Counted from the stretch's first letter, positions 27,888 through 36,121 are shown. The stretch is 64,000 nucleotides of DNA from Niallia taxi (GCF_032818155.1 NZ_CP102589.1:2156001-2220000), one strand, 5' to 3'. Translations and numbers: made by a program. The notes: a model not told the origin generated them from the sequence alone.

Positions 27888-28365
27888 AAAGGATGTTAAA
27901 AGTTATCCAACTAGTACTCCTGGTTCTGTATCAACCTTTGCAGTAGATTACAGCTGTACATACTACCAAATGGCAACTAAAAAAACATATCATAATATTG
28001 ATTGGTCAGGTTCATTTAGTAATGGAGGAAAAAAGGACGATAGTGTGAGTAGAAAGGTTACTAGAACAAAGTTTTCAAGTGGGAAAAATTGGTGGTGGAT
28101 TTAAAACGGCTGTAAATTGGAAATTGATTCAGGGGAAAATAGGTATTAATGGAGAAAAAGCTTGGGGGAAACAGACACAGTTGAAGTAAGTCTTACATGG
28201 ACGATTGAAGGTAGAACAAAACCATCAATTGAATATGGTTCTTCAGCTGTAAAAACAACAGGAAGTATAGTAAAATATAACCGAGAAAAATTAATTAAAT
28301 CTACTCCGGTTGATGCTAAATATACTTATGAAGAATATTCTAAAAAGACAGTTAAAAAATTCTGA
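27859..28365 (+). pseudogene. Broken gene with two compensating homopolymer indels
   Basis: One protein can be traced through three segments. Frame 1 runs to GGGAAAAATT at 28081-28090. Another frame (KIGGGFKTAVNWKLIQGKIG) covers about 28084-28164. Then frame 1 resumes at GETDTVEVSLTWTIEGRTKP. One A too many in the A5 run and one G too few in the G5 run at about 28163-28168 explain it exactly. The N-terminus lacks a signal or start of its own and overlaps the gene before, so it is probably also truncated. Product unknown; it looks like an exported beta-rich protein. Confidence 0.65.
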
Positions 28366-28382
28366 ATTGGAGATAAAACTAA

Positions 28383-28946
28383 ATGCTAAAAAGAACTTTT
28401 TCATTAAGCTTTATTCTAATTATCATAGGTTTAACACTAGTCGGTTGTGATAAGACTGCATCAGAGGGTATTAGAAACAATCAACAAGAAGAAGTTTCAT
28501 CATCAGTAACTAACAAAAATATTTCTGCAGACGAACTTACTGGAGATAATATTGCATGGGAACCATTAAAAATTGAAAAAAGAAATAATGGGTTGAATTT
28601 TAAAATAAATATAGGCATAAGAGACAGCTATATTGAGAAGTTATCCAAGCTGAATAGTGCATGGTATGTAACAATCTCTGAAAAATCTTCAACATTAGTC
28701 GATATACTTAACCCTAAAAGTCCGCCTAAACCAGTTAGTATAAATCTAGATTCACCTTTAAAAAAGGATTCTAATAAAAGTTTTTATTCCATAAACCTTA
28801 ATGGTGGGTTAGTTGAAAACTTATCAGATGATCAACTTAATCAAGCATTAAACCCAGCAAATTATAAACTAGATATACTAAATGAAAAACAAGAAGTTGT
28901 TGCTAAATTTTTTGATATTAATAAGCCATGGTCTTTTAATAATTAA
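28383..28946 (+). CDS. Putative lipoprotein
   Basis: The 187-residue protein starts with a lipoprotein signal peptide: MLKR, a hydrophobic core, then the lipobox LVGC with Cys22. A Ser/Glu/Asn-rich spacer and a soluble domain follow (WYVTISEKSSTLVDILNPKSPPKP). It would be anchored on the outer face of the membrane. GGAGATAAAACTA precedes the ATG. It lies 17 bases after the broken gene, so the two were likely co-transcribed. No family recognised. Confidence 0.72.
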   Translation: MLKRTFSLSFILIIIGLTLVGCDKTASEGIRNNQQEEVSSSVTNKNISADELTGDNIAWEPLKIEKRNNGLNFKINIGIRDSYIEKLSKLNSAWYVTISEKSSTLVDILNPKSPPKPVSINLDSPLKKDSNKSFYSINLNGGLVENLSDDQLNQALNPANYKLDILNEKQEVVAKFFDINKPWSFNN

Positions 28947-28964
28947 TATTAATTATTGCATAGT

Positions 28965-28998
28965 AAAAAGCTCCCTCAAATTGAGTCGGGCTTTTTAT
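28965..28998 (+). terminator. Rho-independent terminator
   Basis: AAAAAGCTCCCTC and GAGTCGGGCTTTTT form an imperfect stem followed by T-rich sequence. Confidence 0.75.
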
Positions 28999-29124
28999 TT
29001 TGCGATTACATTTATTAACAGATGTTTCTAATGTGTTGTAACATACTTAGGATTAATGGAGATATTGAATAAAAACATAACTTAAAACTGCATTTTATTT
29101 ATGGCTTAACCTTTCTTTATGTAA

Positions 29125-29316
29125 AAGTCTGGACAGCATTCTAATAAGAACTTAATTAATAGTTTGTGAATAGTTACTATTAAATAACAGAGGGCTTTGA
29201 TTCAATAGGGATTAATACCCTTTTGTTAAAGTCTTATTGCACTATATGGCAGCATTCCTGTAATAAATAAAATACTAGCTTATGATAGAAAAAGGGCAGA
29301 ATAGTTGAACAAGAAG
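29125..29316. repeat. Island repeat, composite copy
   Basis: This 400-base gene-free stretch (28947-29347) holds a composite of the dispersed repeat. It contains a fragment GGACAGCATTCTAATAAG (29131 on), the left-half form GTTTGTGAA ... AACAGAGGGCTTTGATT with a hairpin ending in a T-run (29161-29223), and a fuller copy 29247-29316. That copy runs from GGCAGCATTCCTGTAATAAA to GGGCAGAATAGTTGAACAAG. The P-loop gene starts 31 bases later. Confidence 0.75.
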
Positions 29317-29347
29317 TATTCTATTATAAGAAGACTGGAGGGATAAT

Positions 29348-29980
29348 ATGGCAGTAATTTGTTTTGAAGGAGCAAGTGCAGTAGGGAAAACAACAACGGC
29401 TATTGAAATTGCAAGAAAAACGAATACATACATCATTCCGGAGGTAGATCTTTTATTCGAACGTTCTAAAAGTGAAACAAAAACTTGGTATTTAGAACGC
29501 CAGGTAGAACGTTGGCAAATTGCACAAGAAAAACTTAAAGAATATGATACGGTAATTCTCGATGGTGATATATTTCAACCGATAAGTTATAACTGGTGTT
29601 TTGACTTTAAATTATTTAATCAAAATTTGGATTTTATTTATGATTCTTATCTAAAGGAAATAAAAGCAGGTAGAATAAAGTTTCCAGATAAATATTTTTA
29701 TTTATACACTAGCCAAGCAAATCTGAGGTATCGTAAGGAAAATGATGATTCAAGAAAAAGAGGGAATTTTGAAAAGCATTTAGAAATTGTAGAACCTCAC
29801 CAACGTTATTATGAAGCGTTAAATCAATTTGTACCTAATTATGTTCAACCAATGGAAGCAAAAAACATAGAAGAAAATATAAAAGAAATTATAGATAACC
29901 TGCCTTCATCTTCTTTAAGTAGGAGTTCAGAAAAGTTACTTCATAGCATTACAAATTGGTTAAAAAATAACAAGGCATAA
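29348..29980 (+). CDS. P-loop kinase-like protein (AAA_33/deoxynucleoside-kinase-like)
   Basis: The 210-residue NTP-binding protein has Walker A at residues 8-15 (GASAVGKT) and a DGD motif (VILDGDIFQP) in the second strand. A lid-like Arg-rich stretch follows (LRYRKENDDSRKRGNFEKH). This order fits small-molecule kinases of the AAA_33 / chloramphenicol phosphotransferase kind. The substrate could be an antibiotic, a nucleoside or tRNA-like; not decidable. TGGAGG precedes the ATG. It is a single gene flanked on both sides by copies of the island repeat. Confidence 0.72.
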   Translation: MAVICFEGASAVGKTTTAIEIARKTNTYIIPEVDLLFERSKSETKTWYLERQVERWQIAQEKLKEYDTVILDGDIFQPISYNWCFDFKLFNQNLDFIYDSYLKEIKAGRIKFPDKYFYLYTSQANLRYRKENDDSRKRGNFEKHLEIVEPHQRYYEALNQFVPNYVQPMEAKNIEENIKEIIDNLPSSSLSRSSEKLLHSITNWLKNNKA

Positions 29981-30067
29981 CTTCTTCAACAAATGGGGGC
30001 GTTAATCCAGTAAGAATCAATGTTTCTTAATTGCTCTGGTACTAAAGTGGCAGGTTTGTTGAAGAAG
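29981..30067. repeat. Island repeat, complete palindromic copy
   Basis: CTTCTTCAACAAA (29981-29993) and TTTGTTGAAGAAG (30055-30067) are perfect 13-base inverted arms. Between them lie the conserved cores GGGGGCGTTAATCC and GTGGCAG. The 87-base element begins one base after the stop of the P-loop gene. A T-run follows, so it may also terminate transcription. Confidence 0.8.
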
Positions 30068-30185
30068 GTTTTTTCTTTTTATTGGAGAATAGTTATTATG
30101 ATGAATGTAGGCGATATCTAAAATTAGATATTGTCTTTTTCTTTTATAGAAAATAGAAATCATTTCGTCTTGGGGGACTCTTATT

Positions 30186-30728
30186 ATGAAATATGATGAA
30201 AGCAATAAGATGATTACTACAGAAAGGCTAGTAATTAGATTATTCCAAGAATCTGATGCAGTAAATGTAGCTAACCTTTGTAATAACTATAATATTTATA
30301 AAAATACACTTTATTTACCTTATCCATATTCAGTGGATGATGCTAAATCTTGGATTAAAAACCATCTTGAAAATTTTAATAATGAAATTTCTTATGAATT
30401 TGCAATAACTGCTAAGGAAAATGGTGAGTTATATGGAGCTATAGCACTATCAAGCAATCAAGAGTCTAAGAATGGTGAAATAGCATACTGGATTGGTGAA
30501 GAATTTTGGGGAAATGGATATGCAACAGAGGCAGCGCAAGCAATTTTATGGTTTGCATTTAATGAAAAACACTTACACAAAGTATTTGCTCGTTACTTTA
30601 AAACAAATCCAGCCTCAGGAAGAGTTATGCAAAAGTTAGGGATGAGGGAAGAAGGAGTATTAATTGATCAGATAAAGAAGGATAATCGTTATTTAGATTT
30701 GGTTTATTATGGAATCATTAACTCATAA
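30186..30728 (+). CDS. GNAT-family acetyltransferase, RimJ/RimL type
   Basis: The 180-residue protein begins with the typical ITTERLVIRLFQESDA block. It has the RimJ/L pattern IAYWIGEEFWGNGYATEAAQAIL (acetyl-CoA motif), followed by VFARYFKTNPASGRVMQKLGM. Such enzymes acetylate ribosomal proteins, other proteins or antibiotics; the target is unknown. GGGGGA precedes ATG 30186. Single-gene unit between island repeats. Confidence 0.86.
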   Translation: MKYDESNKMITTERLVIRLFQESDAVNVANLCNNYNIYKNTLYLPYPYSVDDAKSWIKNHLENFNNEISYEFAITAKENGELYGAIALSSNQESKNGEIAYWIGEEFWGNGYATEAAQAILWFAFNEKHLHKVFARYFKTNPASGRVMQKLGMREEGVLIDQIKKDNRYLDLVYYGIINS

Positions 30729-30740
30729 AGATACACAATC

Positions 30741-30895
30741 GGGACAGCATTCCTGTAAAAAAATTTAGTATGTTCTTGTAACAATTATTGCAGCATTTCT
30801 GTAATAAATGAAAACTTGCTTATGGTAGAACGGGGCAGCATTCCTGTAATAAATGAAGTGAATCTTTCTTGTATCACAAACGTGGCAGACAACTT
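30741..30895. repeat. Island repeat, tandem partial copies
   Basis: At least three partial copies follow each other: GGGACAGCATTCCTGTAA at 30741, TTGCAGCATTTCTGTAATAA at about 30789, and GGGGCAGCATTCCTGTAATA at about 30832. A right-end-like GTGGCAGACAACTTC lies near 30882. They fill the gap between the GNAT and racemase genes. Confidence 0.78.
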
Positions 30896-30953
30896 CAATT
30901 AAGGGTATATGATAATATTTTTTCATAAGAATAAAAAAAGGGGGTGATTTCTG

Positions 30954-31661
30954 TTGATAGAAAAAACTTATAAGAACATTGGAATTGTAGCTGTAACATC
31001 AGAGGGAGCTGCACTGTGCTATAAAAATATTGTTTCTGAATCAATGAAACGAATAGGAAAGAATATTCATCCAGAAATCTCACTTCATAATGTTTCATTC
31101 TCTGATTATTATCAGGCATTAGTAAATGATGATTATCAAAAGATAGTAGATATACTGCTTTATTCCATAAAAAAACTTCAACTAATGGGAGCAGATTTTG
31201 CTATTATTCCCGCAAATACAATTCATTGCGTATTTAATGAAATCCAAAAGATGTCGCCAATTCCTTTATTAAGTATTTTGGAAACAACTTCGAAGGAGTG
31301 CCAACTTCAAAAATATAAAAAAGTGTGTGTTTTAGGAACCATTTTTACCATGCAAGGAAAATTATATAAAGAATCATTTGAAAAGTGCGGTATAGATTTA
31401 TTTACACCATCTATGGAAGAACAAGAGGTTATTAACTCCATAATAATGGATGAGTTAATACCTGGTAAAAACAATAATAATTCAATAGAAAAAGTAATAT
31501 CAATAATCAATAGGGTCAAATCATCTGAATGTGATGCAGTTGCCCTTGCTTGTACTGAATTACCGGTCATAATAAATAATGATAATTCTCCACTACCTGT
31601 TCTTAATACAACTAATTTACTATCAAGTGCAGCATTAGAATTAGCGATTAATAATAAATAG
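30954..31661 (+). CDS. Aspartate/glutamate racemase-family protein
   Basis: The 235-residue protein is of the PLP-independent Asp/Glu racemase (RacX/YgeA) family. The second catalytic Cys200 is present in ACTELP, but the first, normally PCNTAH, reads IPANTIH with Ala87. A one-cysteine active site is known in YgeA-type enzymes (Thr there), so altered stereospecificity or a different reaction is possible. The TTG start follows AAGGGGGTGAT. Single-gene unit between island repeats. Confidence 0.83.
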   Translation: MIEKTYKNIGIVAVTSEGAALCYKNIVSESMKRIGKNIHPEISLHNVSFSDYYQALVNDDYQKIVDILLYSIKKLQLMGADFAIIPANTIHCVFNEIQKMSPIPLLSILETTSKECQLQKYKKVCVLGTIFTMQGKLYKESFEKCGIDLFTPSMEEQEVINSIIMDELIPGKNNNNSIEKVISIINRVKSSECDAVALACTELPVIINNDNSPLPVLNTTNLLSSAALELAINNK

Positions 31662-31736
31662 TTAAACTAAACGGACAGCATTCCTGTAATAAATGAAAAA
31701 CTAGCCTATGGAAGAAACAAGGCAGGATAGTTTAAC
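31661..31736. repeat. Island repeat, complete palindromic copy
   Basis: GTTAAACTA (31661-31669) and TAGTTTAAC (31728-31736) are perfect 9-base arms, different in sequence from those at 29981. The interior has GGACAGCATTCCTGTAATAA and AAGGCAGGA. It begins on the last base of the racemase stop codon. Confidence 0.8.
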
Positions 31737-31791
31737 AAGAAAACATACTTAAAGCAAAGTATAAAATAGTTAGATTTTCAATATCATAATT

Positions 31792-31836
31792 AGCAAAGAA
31801 GAGAAACTTAAAAGGTTCTCTTCTTTGCTTTTTTAT
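31792..31836. terminator. Bidirectional terminator
   Basis: AGCAAAGAAGAGAA (31792-31805) and TTCTCTTCTTTGCT (31816-31829) form a 14-bp stem with T-runs; it ends the minus-strand azoreductase gene. Confidence 0.85.
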
Positions 31837-32477
31837 TTATTTCTTGCAAATGCAGAAGCAATTTTCCCGACTTCAATATAAGCATTTTTTAATACTGCAT
31901 CTCTGTCCAGTAGAGCTGTTCCTTGGGCTCTAACCATATGATAATCTTCAATTCCAATAAAATTGAACATGGACTTCAAATATTTGTGTGAGTATTCAAC
32001 TTCAGTATACCAGTCATTATTAGTATAAATACTACCACTTCCTTGTATTACCAGCATACTTCGTCCATCTTTAAGTAAGCCGACAGAACCATTTTCTGTA
32101 TATTTAAAAGTCTCTCTCGCAATTAAAATATTGTCCATATAGTCTTTTAATTTTGATGGCACATTAAAATTGTGCAATGGGAGAGCTATTACATACTTAT
32201 TTGCACTCTTAAATTGTTGTAACACTTCGCTCATACGGTTTGTTACTTCTTTCTCTTCATTTGTAAGTTCTTGTCCTTTAGCAAGCTTAGCCCATGCATT
32301 TAAAACTGTCTTATTTATCATAGGTACTTCGTCGCTGTATAAGTCAATTTGTTCTATTACCTCATCTTTTGAATGCAACTCTTTATATACCTTCTTAAAG
32401 TGATTTAGAACATTTAGACTAACAGACGAAGTAGATTCCACTTCTGGATGGGCATTTATAATAAGTAATTTGTTCAT
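31833..32477 (-). CDS. azoR: FMN-dependent NADH-azoreductase / flavodoxin-fold quinone reductase
   Basis: The 214-residue flavodoxin-like oxidoreductase begins KLLIINAHPEVESTSSVS (FMN phosphate loop). It has ALPLHNFNVPSKLKDYMDNILIARETFKYTENG and VIQGSGSIY, typical AzoR blocks. Two-electron reduction of azo dyes and quinones with NADH protects against electrophiles. Start ATG after GGGGGAATTTTCAA. It is divergent from an Rrf2 regulator, with an operator palindrome between, so redox- or quinone-responsive control is likely. Confidence 0.9.
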   Translation of the reverse strand: MNKLLIINAHPEVESTSSVSLNVLNHFKKVYKELHSKDEVIEQIDLYSDEVPMINKTVLNAWAKLAKGQELTNEEKEVTNRMSEVLQQFKSANKYVIALPLHNFNVPSKLKDYMDNILIARETFKYTENGSVGLLKDGRSMLVIQGSGSIYTNNDWYTEVEYSHKYLKSMFNFIGIEDYHMVRAQGTALLDRDAVLKNAYIEVGKIASAFARNK

Positions 32478-32539
32478 TTGAAAATTCCCCCTGAATAAAT
32501 ATGTTTTTAGATAGATAAACTAATTATCTCCTGCATTAA

Positions 32540-32562
32540 TCGTCGATTAATATTGTCGACGA
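32540..32562. promoter_or_regulatory. Palindromic operator between azoR and rrf2
   Basis: TCGTCGA (32540-32546) and TCGACGA (32556-32562) are exact inverted arms around a 9-base A+T-rich spacer. It lies in the divergent promoter region and is a good candidate Rrf2 site. Confidence 0.7.
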
Positions 32563-32667
32563 TATACAATATAACGCTTTTATTAATTTGTGTCAAACAA
32601 AAAAACTATGTTAAGATACAAATACAATAAAAAGATAATTGATGTTTTAAATAAAGCAGGTGATTAA

Positions 32668-33219
32668 ATGAAATATAGTGTTATGGTAGAATACGCGTTG
32701 CATAGTTTAGTGTATTTAATTGATGTACCTTCAGATGAAGTTATTGGAATAAAAGAACTCTCAGAATTTCAAGGGCTTTCAGAAACATACCTTTCCAAAG
32801 CATTTGGTAAATTATCGAAAGCTAAAATTGTGATTTCTGTTCCAGGAGTGAATGGTGGTTATAAATTAGCTAAGGCTCCGGAAGAGATTTCTTTTTGGGA
32901 TGTAATAGAAGCAGTTGAAGGTGTTAAACCAATTTTCCAGTGTAAAAACATCTTAAGTAATAACCTTATGTATGTAGGTAAAGAGGATAAAGAAGATAAA
33001 GAAGATAAAGAAGATAAAGAAGATAAAGACTGTTCATCTTGTATATCAGGTAATTCCACTTGTACGATAAATTTAGTTATGTTAGAAGCTGAACAGCAAA
33101 TGAGAGAGTTTTTACGAAACAAAACGATAGCTTGGTTAGATAAGGAACTTGATCGTGTATTACCTAAAAAAATCCGTGTTGATAGCCGAGAATACTTTAA
33201 AGATAAGAATTTAAAATAG
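32668..33219 (+). CDS. Rrf2-family regulator with Lys-Glu-Asp repeat insertion
   Basis: The 183-residue Rrf2 protein starts YSVMVEYALHSLVYL. It has the winged-helix block LSETYLSKAFGKLSKAKIV with VPGVNGGYKLAKAPEEISFWDVIEAVEG. Cysteines at FQCKN, DCSSC and NSTC are placed where NsrR/IscR-type members bind an Fe-S cluster or sense thiol stress. Between the first and the next Cys lies a repeat of KED, five times. The divergent azoreductase gene and shared operator suggest a YwnA/YodB-like role in sensing quinones or oxidants. Confidence 0.85.
   Translation: MKYSVMVEYALHSLVYLIDVPSDEVIGIKELSEFQGLSETYLSKAFGKLSKAKIVISVPGVNGGYKLAKAPEEISFWDVIEAVEGVKPIFQCKNILSNNLMYVGKEDKEDKEDKEDKEDKDCSSCISGNSTCTINLVMLEAEQQMREFLRNKTIAWLDKELDRVLPKKIRVDSREYFKDKNLK
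32980..33030 (+). repeat. In-frame 9-base tandem repeat in the rrf2 gene
   Basis: Five copies of AAAGAAGAT (the first AAAGAGGAT) code for Lys-Glu-Asp and are followed by AAAGAC. The unit is a multiple of three, so slippage changes loop length without breaking the frame. Confidence 0.9.
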
Positions 33220-33221
33220 AT

Positions 33222-33260
33222 AAAAAAAGAGTAGGGAAAAAGATTTCTACTCTTTTTTGT
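33222..33260 (+). terminator. Terminator after rrf2
   Basis: AAAAAAGAGTAG and CTACTCTTTTTT form a 12-bp stem with a 12-base loop and T-run. Confidence 0.85.
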
Positions 33261-33354
33261 AACTCTATTTAAAATAAGTAATTAATTTTTTGGTTATTTT
33301 GTCACTGTAACAATCGTGGGAGCATTCCCAATAATGACTTAAAAAGGGATAATT

Positions 33355-33460
33355 TTGTGAAGAAATACACTTAAACAATAGGTGGTTTTTCTTAAATATA
33401 AGGAAAGCCTTTTGTTATGTCACAATCGTGGCAGGTTTATTTAAGTGTACTAAATCACAA
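33355..33460. repeat. Island repeat, longest palindromic copy
   Basis: The outer arms TTGTGA (33355-33360) and TCACAA (33455-33460) and the inner arms TACACTTAAA (33366-33375) and TTTAAGTGTA (33440-33449) are exact. CAATAGGTGG and CGTGGCAGG are the inner conserved parts. Just upstream (33311-33340) is a further fragment, GGGAGCATTCCCAATAATG. The whole gene-free stretch 33261-33602 is mostly this element; the rest shows nothing. Confidence 0.8.
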
Positions 33461-33602
33461 GCTAATTAAACAGAGGTTATTTGTGTTGAAAATCTAGAAG
33501 AAATAGTAGAGTTTTCTCATACATAAATTAAAGCCTTTAAGCGGGATTGTATATGTGAGACTGATCCTAATCCAATTATATACACGCAACTTTGCAATGT
33601 GA

Positions 33603-34049
33603 CTATTTACCAGTTAAGGTTTGTAGCATTTCTATATATGATTTCAAATCTAACTCTGATAACTCAGAAATACGGTTAATAAATATCGATTCTTTCTCCT
33701 TTAGAACCTCCAATGTTTTAGATTTTCCCTGTTCAGTTAAAGACAACTGAACACCTCGACGATCACTAGGATTAGGTTCGCTCATTACATACCCTAGGGC
33801 TTTTAGCTGGTTAATAAGTCTACTTATGGCGCTGCGGTCCATTGCAACAGACTCAGCTATTTTTGTTGCACTGCTTGGACCATGAGAATATAGCCAACGA
33901 ACCACCAAAAAAGCGGCAGGTTGTAAAGTGGGGTCAAATGCAGCGGCAGTCCGGATATTTAGAGCATGTGCCTCGCTTATTAAGGCATTTAGTTGAGAAC
34001 CTAATTGCAGTTCTAGTTCTTCTCTTATTGTCGATTTTCTTAATTCCAT
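33603..34049 (-). CDS. MarR-family regulator
   Basis: The 148-residue winged-helix protein has SSATKIAESVAMDRSAISRLINQLKALGYV as the helix-turn-helix and recognition helix, and NPSDRRGVQLSLTEQG as the wing. It is divergent from an SDR gene with two related palindromes between them, so it most likely represses itself and the dehydrogenase. Start ATG behind AAGGAGATTATT. Confidence 0.88.
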   Translation of the reverse strand: MELRKSTIREELELQLGSQLNALISEAHALNIRTAAAFDPTLQPAAFLVVRWLYSHGPSSATKIAESVAMDRSAISRLINQLKALGYVMSEPNPSDRRGVQLSLTEQGKSKTLEVLKEKESIFINRISELSELDLKSYIEMLQTLTGK

Positions 34050-34071
34050 AATAATCTCCTTGAAAATATAT

Positions 34072-34117
34072 TTGACATATATCCAATAAATAAAATAATA
34101 TAATTGATATATATCAA
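34072..34117. promoter_or_regulatory. Two MarR-type operators
   Basis: TTGATATATATCAA (34104-34117) is a perfect 14-base palindrome. TTGACATATATCCAA (34072-34086) is a near copy 32 bases away. Both lie in the divergent promoter region of marR and the SDR gene. Confidence 0.75.
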
Positions 34118-34164
34118 ATATATTTCATGTTTTTTTTTATGTCAAGTTAACAAAGGAGATAGAA

Positions 34165-35034
34165 ATGCAGAAAGAAACGATAGTTGTAATGACTGGTGCT
34201 ACTAGTGGTATTGGAAAGATCGCAGCGATTCAATTGGCAAAATCAGGAGCAAAATTAGTCTTGACTGCCCGTAATAAAGAGCGTGCTTTAGCAACAGAAA
34301 AGTTAATAAAAGAAACAAATCCTCAAACAGATATTGATTTTTACTATGGTGACCTTTCATTGATGAGTGAAGTTCGTAAAATTGCTTTAGAAATTAGAAA
34401 TAATTATCCTAAAATTGATATCTTAATTCACAATGCTGGGCTACATGCATTTCAACAACGAATAACTACAGAAGGGTTTTCTGAGATGATGGCGGTGAAC
34501 TATTTATCACCTTGGCTTCTAACTTATCTCTTAGAGGATTCATTGTTAAATGCAGAGTATGCCAAAATAATTAGTGTTGCTTCAGAAGCGTCACGAAATC
34601 ACGGTACATTAAGCCTGCCATTTGATTTAACAGATACGTCGTTATTTACAGCAAGAGGTTCTTCCAAGATATATGGAAAAACAAAGCTTTTAAATATTAT
34701 GTTCACTAATGAGTTAGCAAGATACTATGACGGGACTAAAGTGACTACTAATGCTGTAAATCCAGGATTTAATAATACTGGGTTAGGGAGAGAACTTCGT
34801 ATATCTAATGTATTAGGAAAACTTTTAAAGGTCTTAAATATAGGTAATCCGAAAAGAGGTGCTGATATTATTATCCGACTTTGTCTTGATCCTAACTATG
34901 ATGATATTACTGGAGAATACTTTAATGTGGGCACAGGAAAGAAGATAGAACCTGTATATCCAGGGAATGATGCTTCCATGCAAAAGATGTTATGGGCTGA
35001 AACAAAAAAAATATTGTCTGCATTTCTTAAATAA
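34165..35034 (+). CDS. Short-chain dehydrogenase/reductase (retinol-dehydrogenase-like)
   Basis: The 289-residue classical SDR has the cofactor loop TGATSGIG (10-17), the NAG motif in LIHNAG, the catalytic Ser in IISVASEAS, and the YGKTK Tyr-Lys pair near residue 172. ARNKE after the second strand favours NADP. It is close to the retinol dehydrogenase/WW-oxidoreductase type; the substrate is unknown, probably an aldehyde or ketone. CAAAGGAGAT precedes the ATG. Control by the divergent MarR protein is likely. Confidence 0.87.
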   Translation: MQKETIVVMTGATSGIGKIAAIQLAKSGAKLVLTARNKERALATEKLIKETNPQTDIDFYYGDLSLMSEVRKIALEIRNNYPKIDILIHNAGLHAFQQRITTEGFSEMMAVNYLSPWLLTYLLEDSLLNAEYAKIISVASEASRNHGTLSLPFDLTDTSLFTARGSSKIYGKTKLLNIMFTNELARYYDGTKVTTNAVNPGFNNTGLGRELRISNVLGKLLKVLNIGNPKRGADIIIRLCLDPNYDDITGEYFNVGTGKKIEPVYPGNDASMQKMLWAETKKILSAFLK

Positions 35035-35259
35035 ATATTATATGTATTGTATTAGTAAGTTCTTTTTGACATGCTAATAGTCTTTCTTTATTTCTCTCTA
35101 GTATGATACTAATAACTTATGCTAAAAGTACAATGAAACTTTAGAAGTAGGAGTATTACGAATATAAGTATGAGAGGGCGTTAGACAATAAGGGTAGAAG
35201 AACCCTAGTTTTGAACAACAATTAAGCCCGGGTTCTTGGAATAGTATATATAAATATTC

Positions 35260-35661
35260 TCATTTACATTCATTATTCCTTCTTATAGGTTCAACAATTA
35301 ATGAATGATACAAGTAGTTAAGTACTGCTACCGCATTGCTTAAAAAGAAAAGTTGCTTTCGGCTCATTCTTACCATTTTATATACTCCAAGCTTCTCTGC
35401 TAATGTAGTTAACGGATAAGCAAATAAATAGTCAGCAAAAACGTTGGTAATTAGATTTATCCAAAATTTTTTGTAGGTTAATTTAACAATCCAAAAGTTT
35501 AGGATTGTTAAAGGTCCAAAAACAAAAGAGACATCTGTTGCTAGTTGAGGGATTATAGGTTTTCTTACTTTCCACCATTTTAAATTTCGGGAAAACTCAC
35601 TTATAAGTGCAATTACTAAGTCACTAAAAATATTAGTGGAAGGAAGCGAAGGAAGGAGTTT
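35260..35661 (-). pseudogene. N-terminally truncated membrane protein remnant
   Basis: On the minus strand a frame without a canonical start codes TNIFSDLVIALISEFS, then DVSFVFGPLTILNFWIVKLT, FWINLITNVFADYLFAYPLT and LFFLSNAVAVLNYLYH, ending at a stop at 35260-35262. The order of hydrophobic segments and charged loops looks like a real membrane protein of which the first part is missing. An island-repeat half lies directly upstream at 35696. Family not recognised. The rest of the gap 35035-35851 shows no gene. Confidence 0.6.
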
Positions 35662-35695
35662 TTCCCTAGTTTACTTGATAATGCTTGTTATTTAA

Positions 35696-35733
35696 CTATC
35701 GTGGCAGTTTTATTTAAGTACATTTATTCACAA
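35696..35733. repeat. Island repeat, right half only
   Basis: CTATCGTGGCAGTTTTATTT followed by AAGTACATTTATTCACAA matches the right half of the copy at 33428-33460. No left half is present. Confidence 0.7.
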
Positions 35734-35851
35734 TGTTAATAAAAGGAAGCCATTGATAGTGTAGTGTTTTGTCACCAGTGACAGTTATTAATCCTTCCTA
35801 TCTCTCAAACTAAAAAGACATCCTTCTCGAAATAGATGTCTTTTCTTATTC

Positions 35852-36121
35852 TTAATAGGATTCACTATCACCATATTGTTGTAAATAATCATTTTGCTGT
35901 TTGTTGTAATCATTCATTTGCTCATTTGTTAAGGTTATGCCTATACTTACTATTTCTTCTTTTAATACTTGGTACCTAACATAGTTTTCGGTGAATACAT
36001 ACCAACGACCGAGAGCTGAGTTTGTAATTCTATTTATAATTTCTCGATCTCCTAGAGCCCACTCAATAAAGGTATGTTTATTACCATTCTTTAAACTTAG
36101 ATGTACTTGAAATTTTTTCAT
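35852..36121 (-). CDS. Small hypothetical protein
   Basis: The 89-residue soluble protein (MKKFQVHLSLKNGNKHTFIEW...) has an ALGRWYVFTENYVRYQVLKEEIVSIGI core and a Gln/Asn/Tyr-rich C-terminus. It could be a small phage- or plasmid-type protein; no family recognised. Start ATG with a loosely spaced GGGAGTG. Flanked by repeat debris. Confidence 0.6.
   Translation of the reverse strand: MKKFQVHLSLKNGNKHTFIEWALGDREIINRITNSALGRWYVFTENYVRYQVLKEEIVSIGITLTNEQMNDYNKQQNDYLQQYGDSESY

Noticed and set aside
27859..28104. Separate 81-residue gene
   Set aside because: It is better explained as the first part of the frameshifted gene that continues to 28365.
32980..33030. Short CRISPR or minisatellite outside genes
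   Set aside because: The 9-base units are in frame inside the rrf2 gene and have no spacers.
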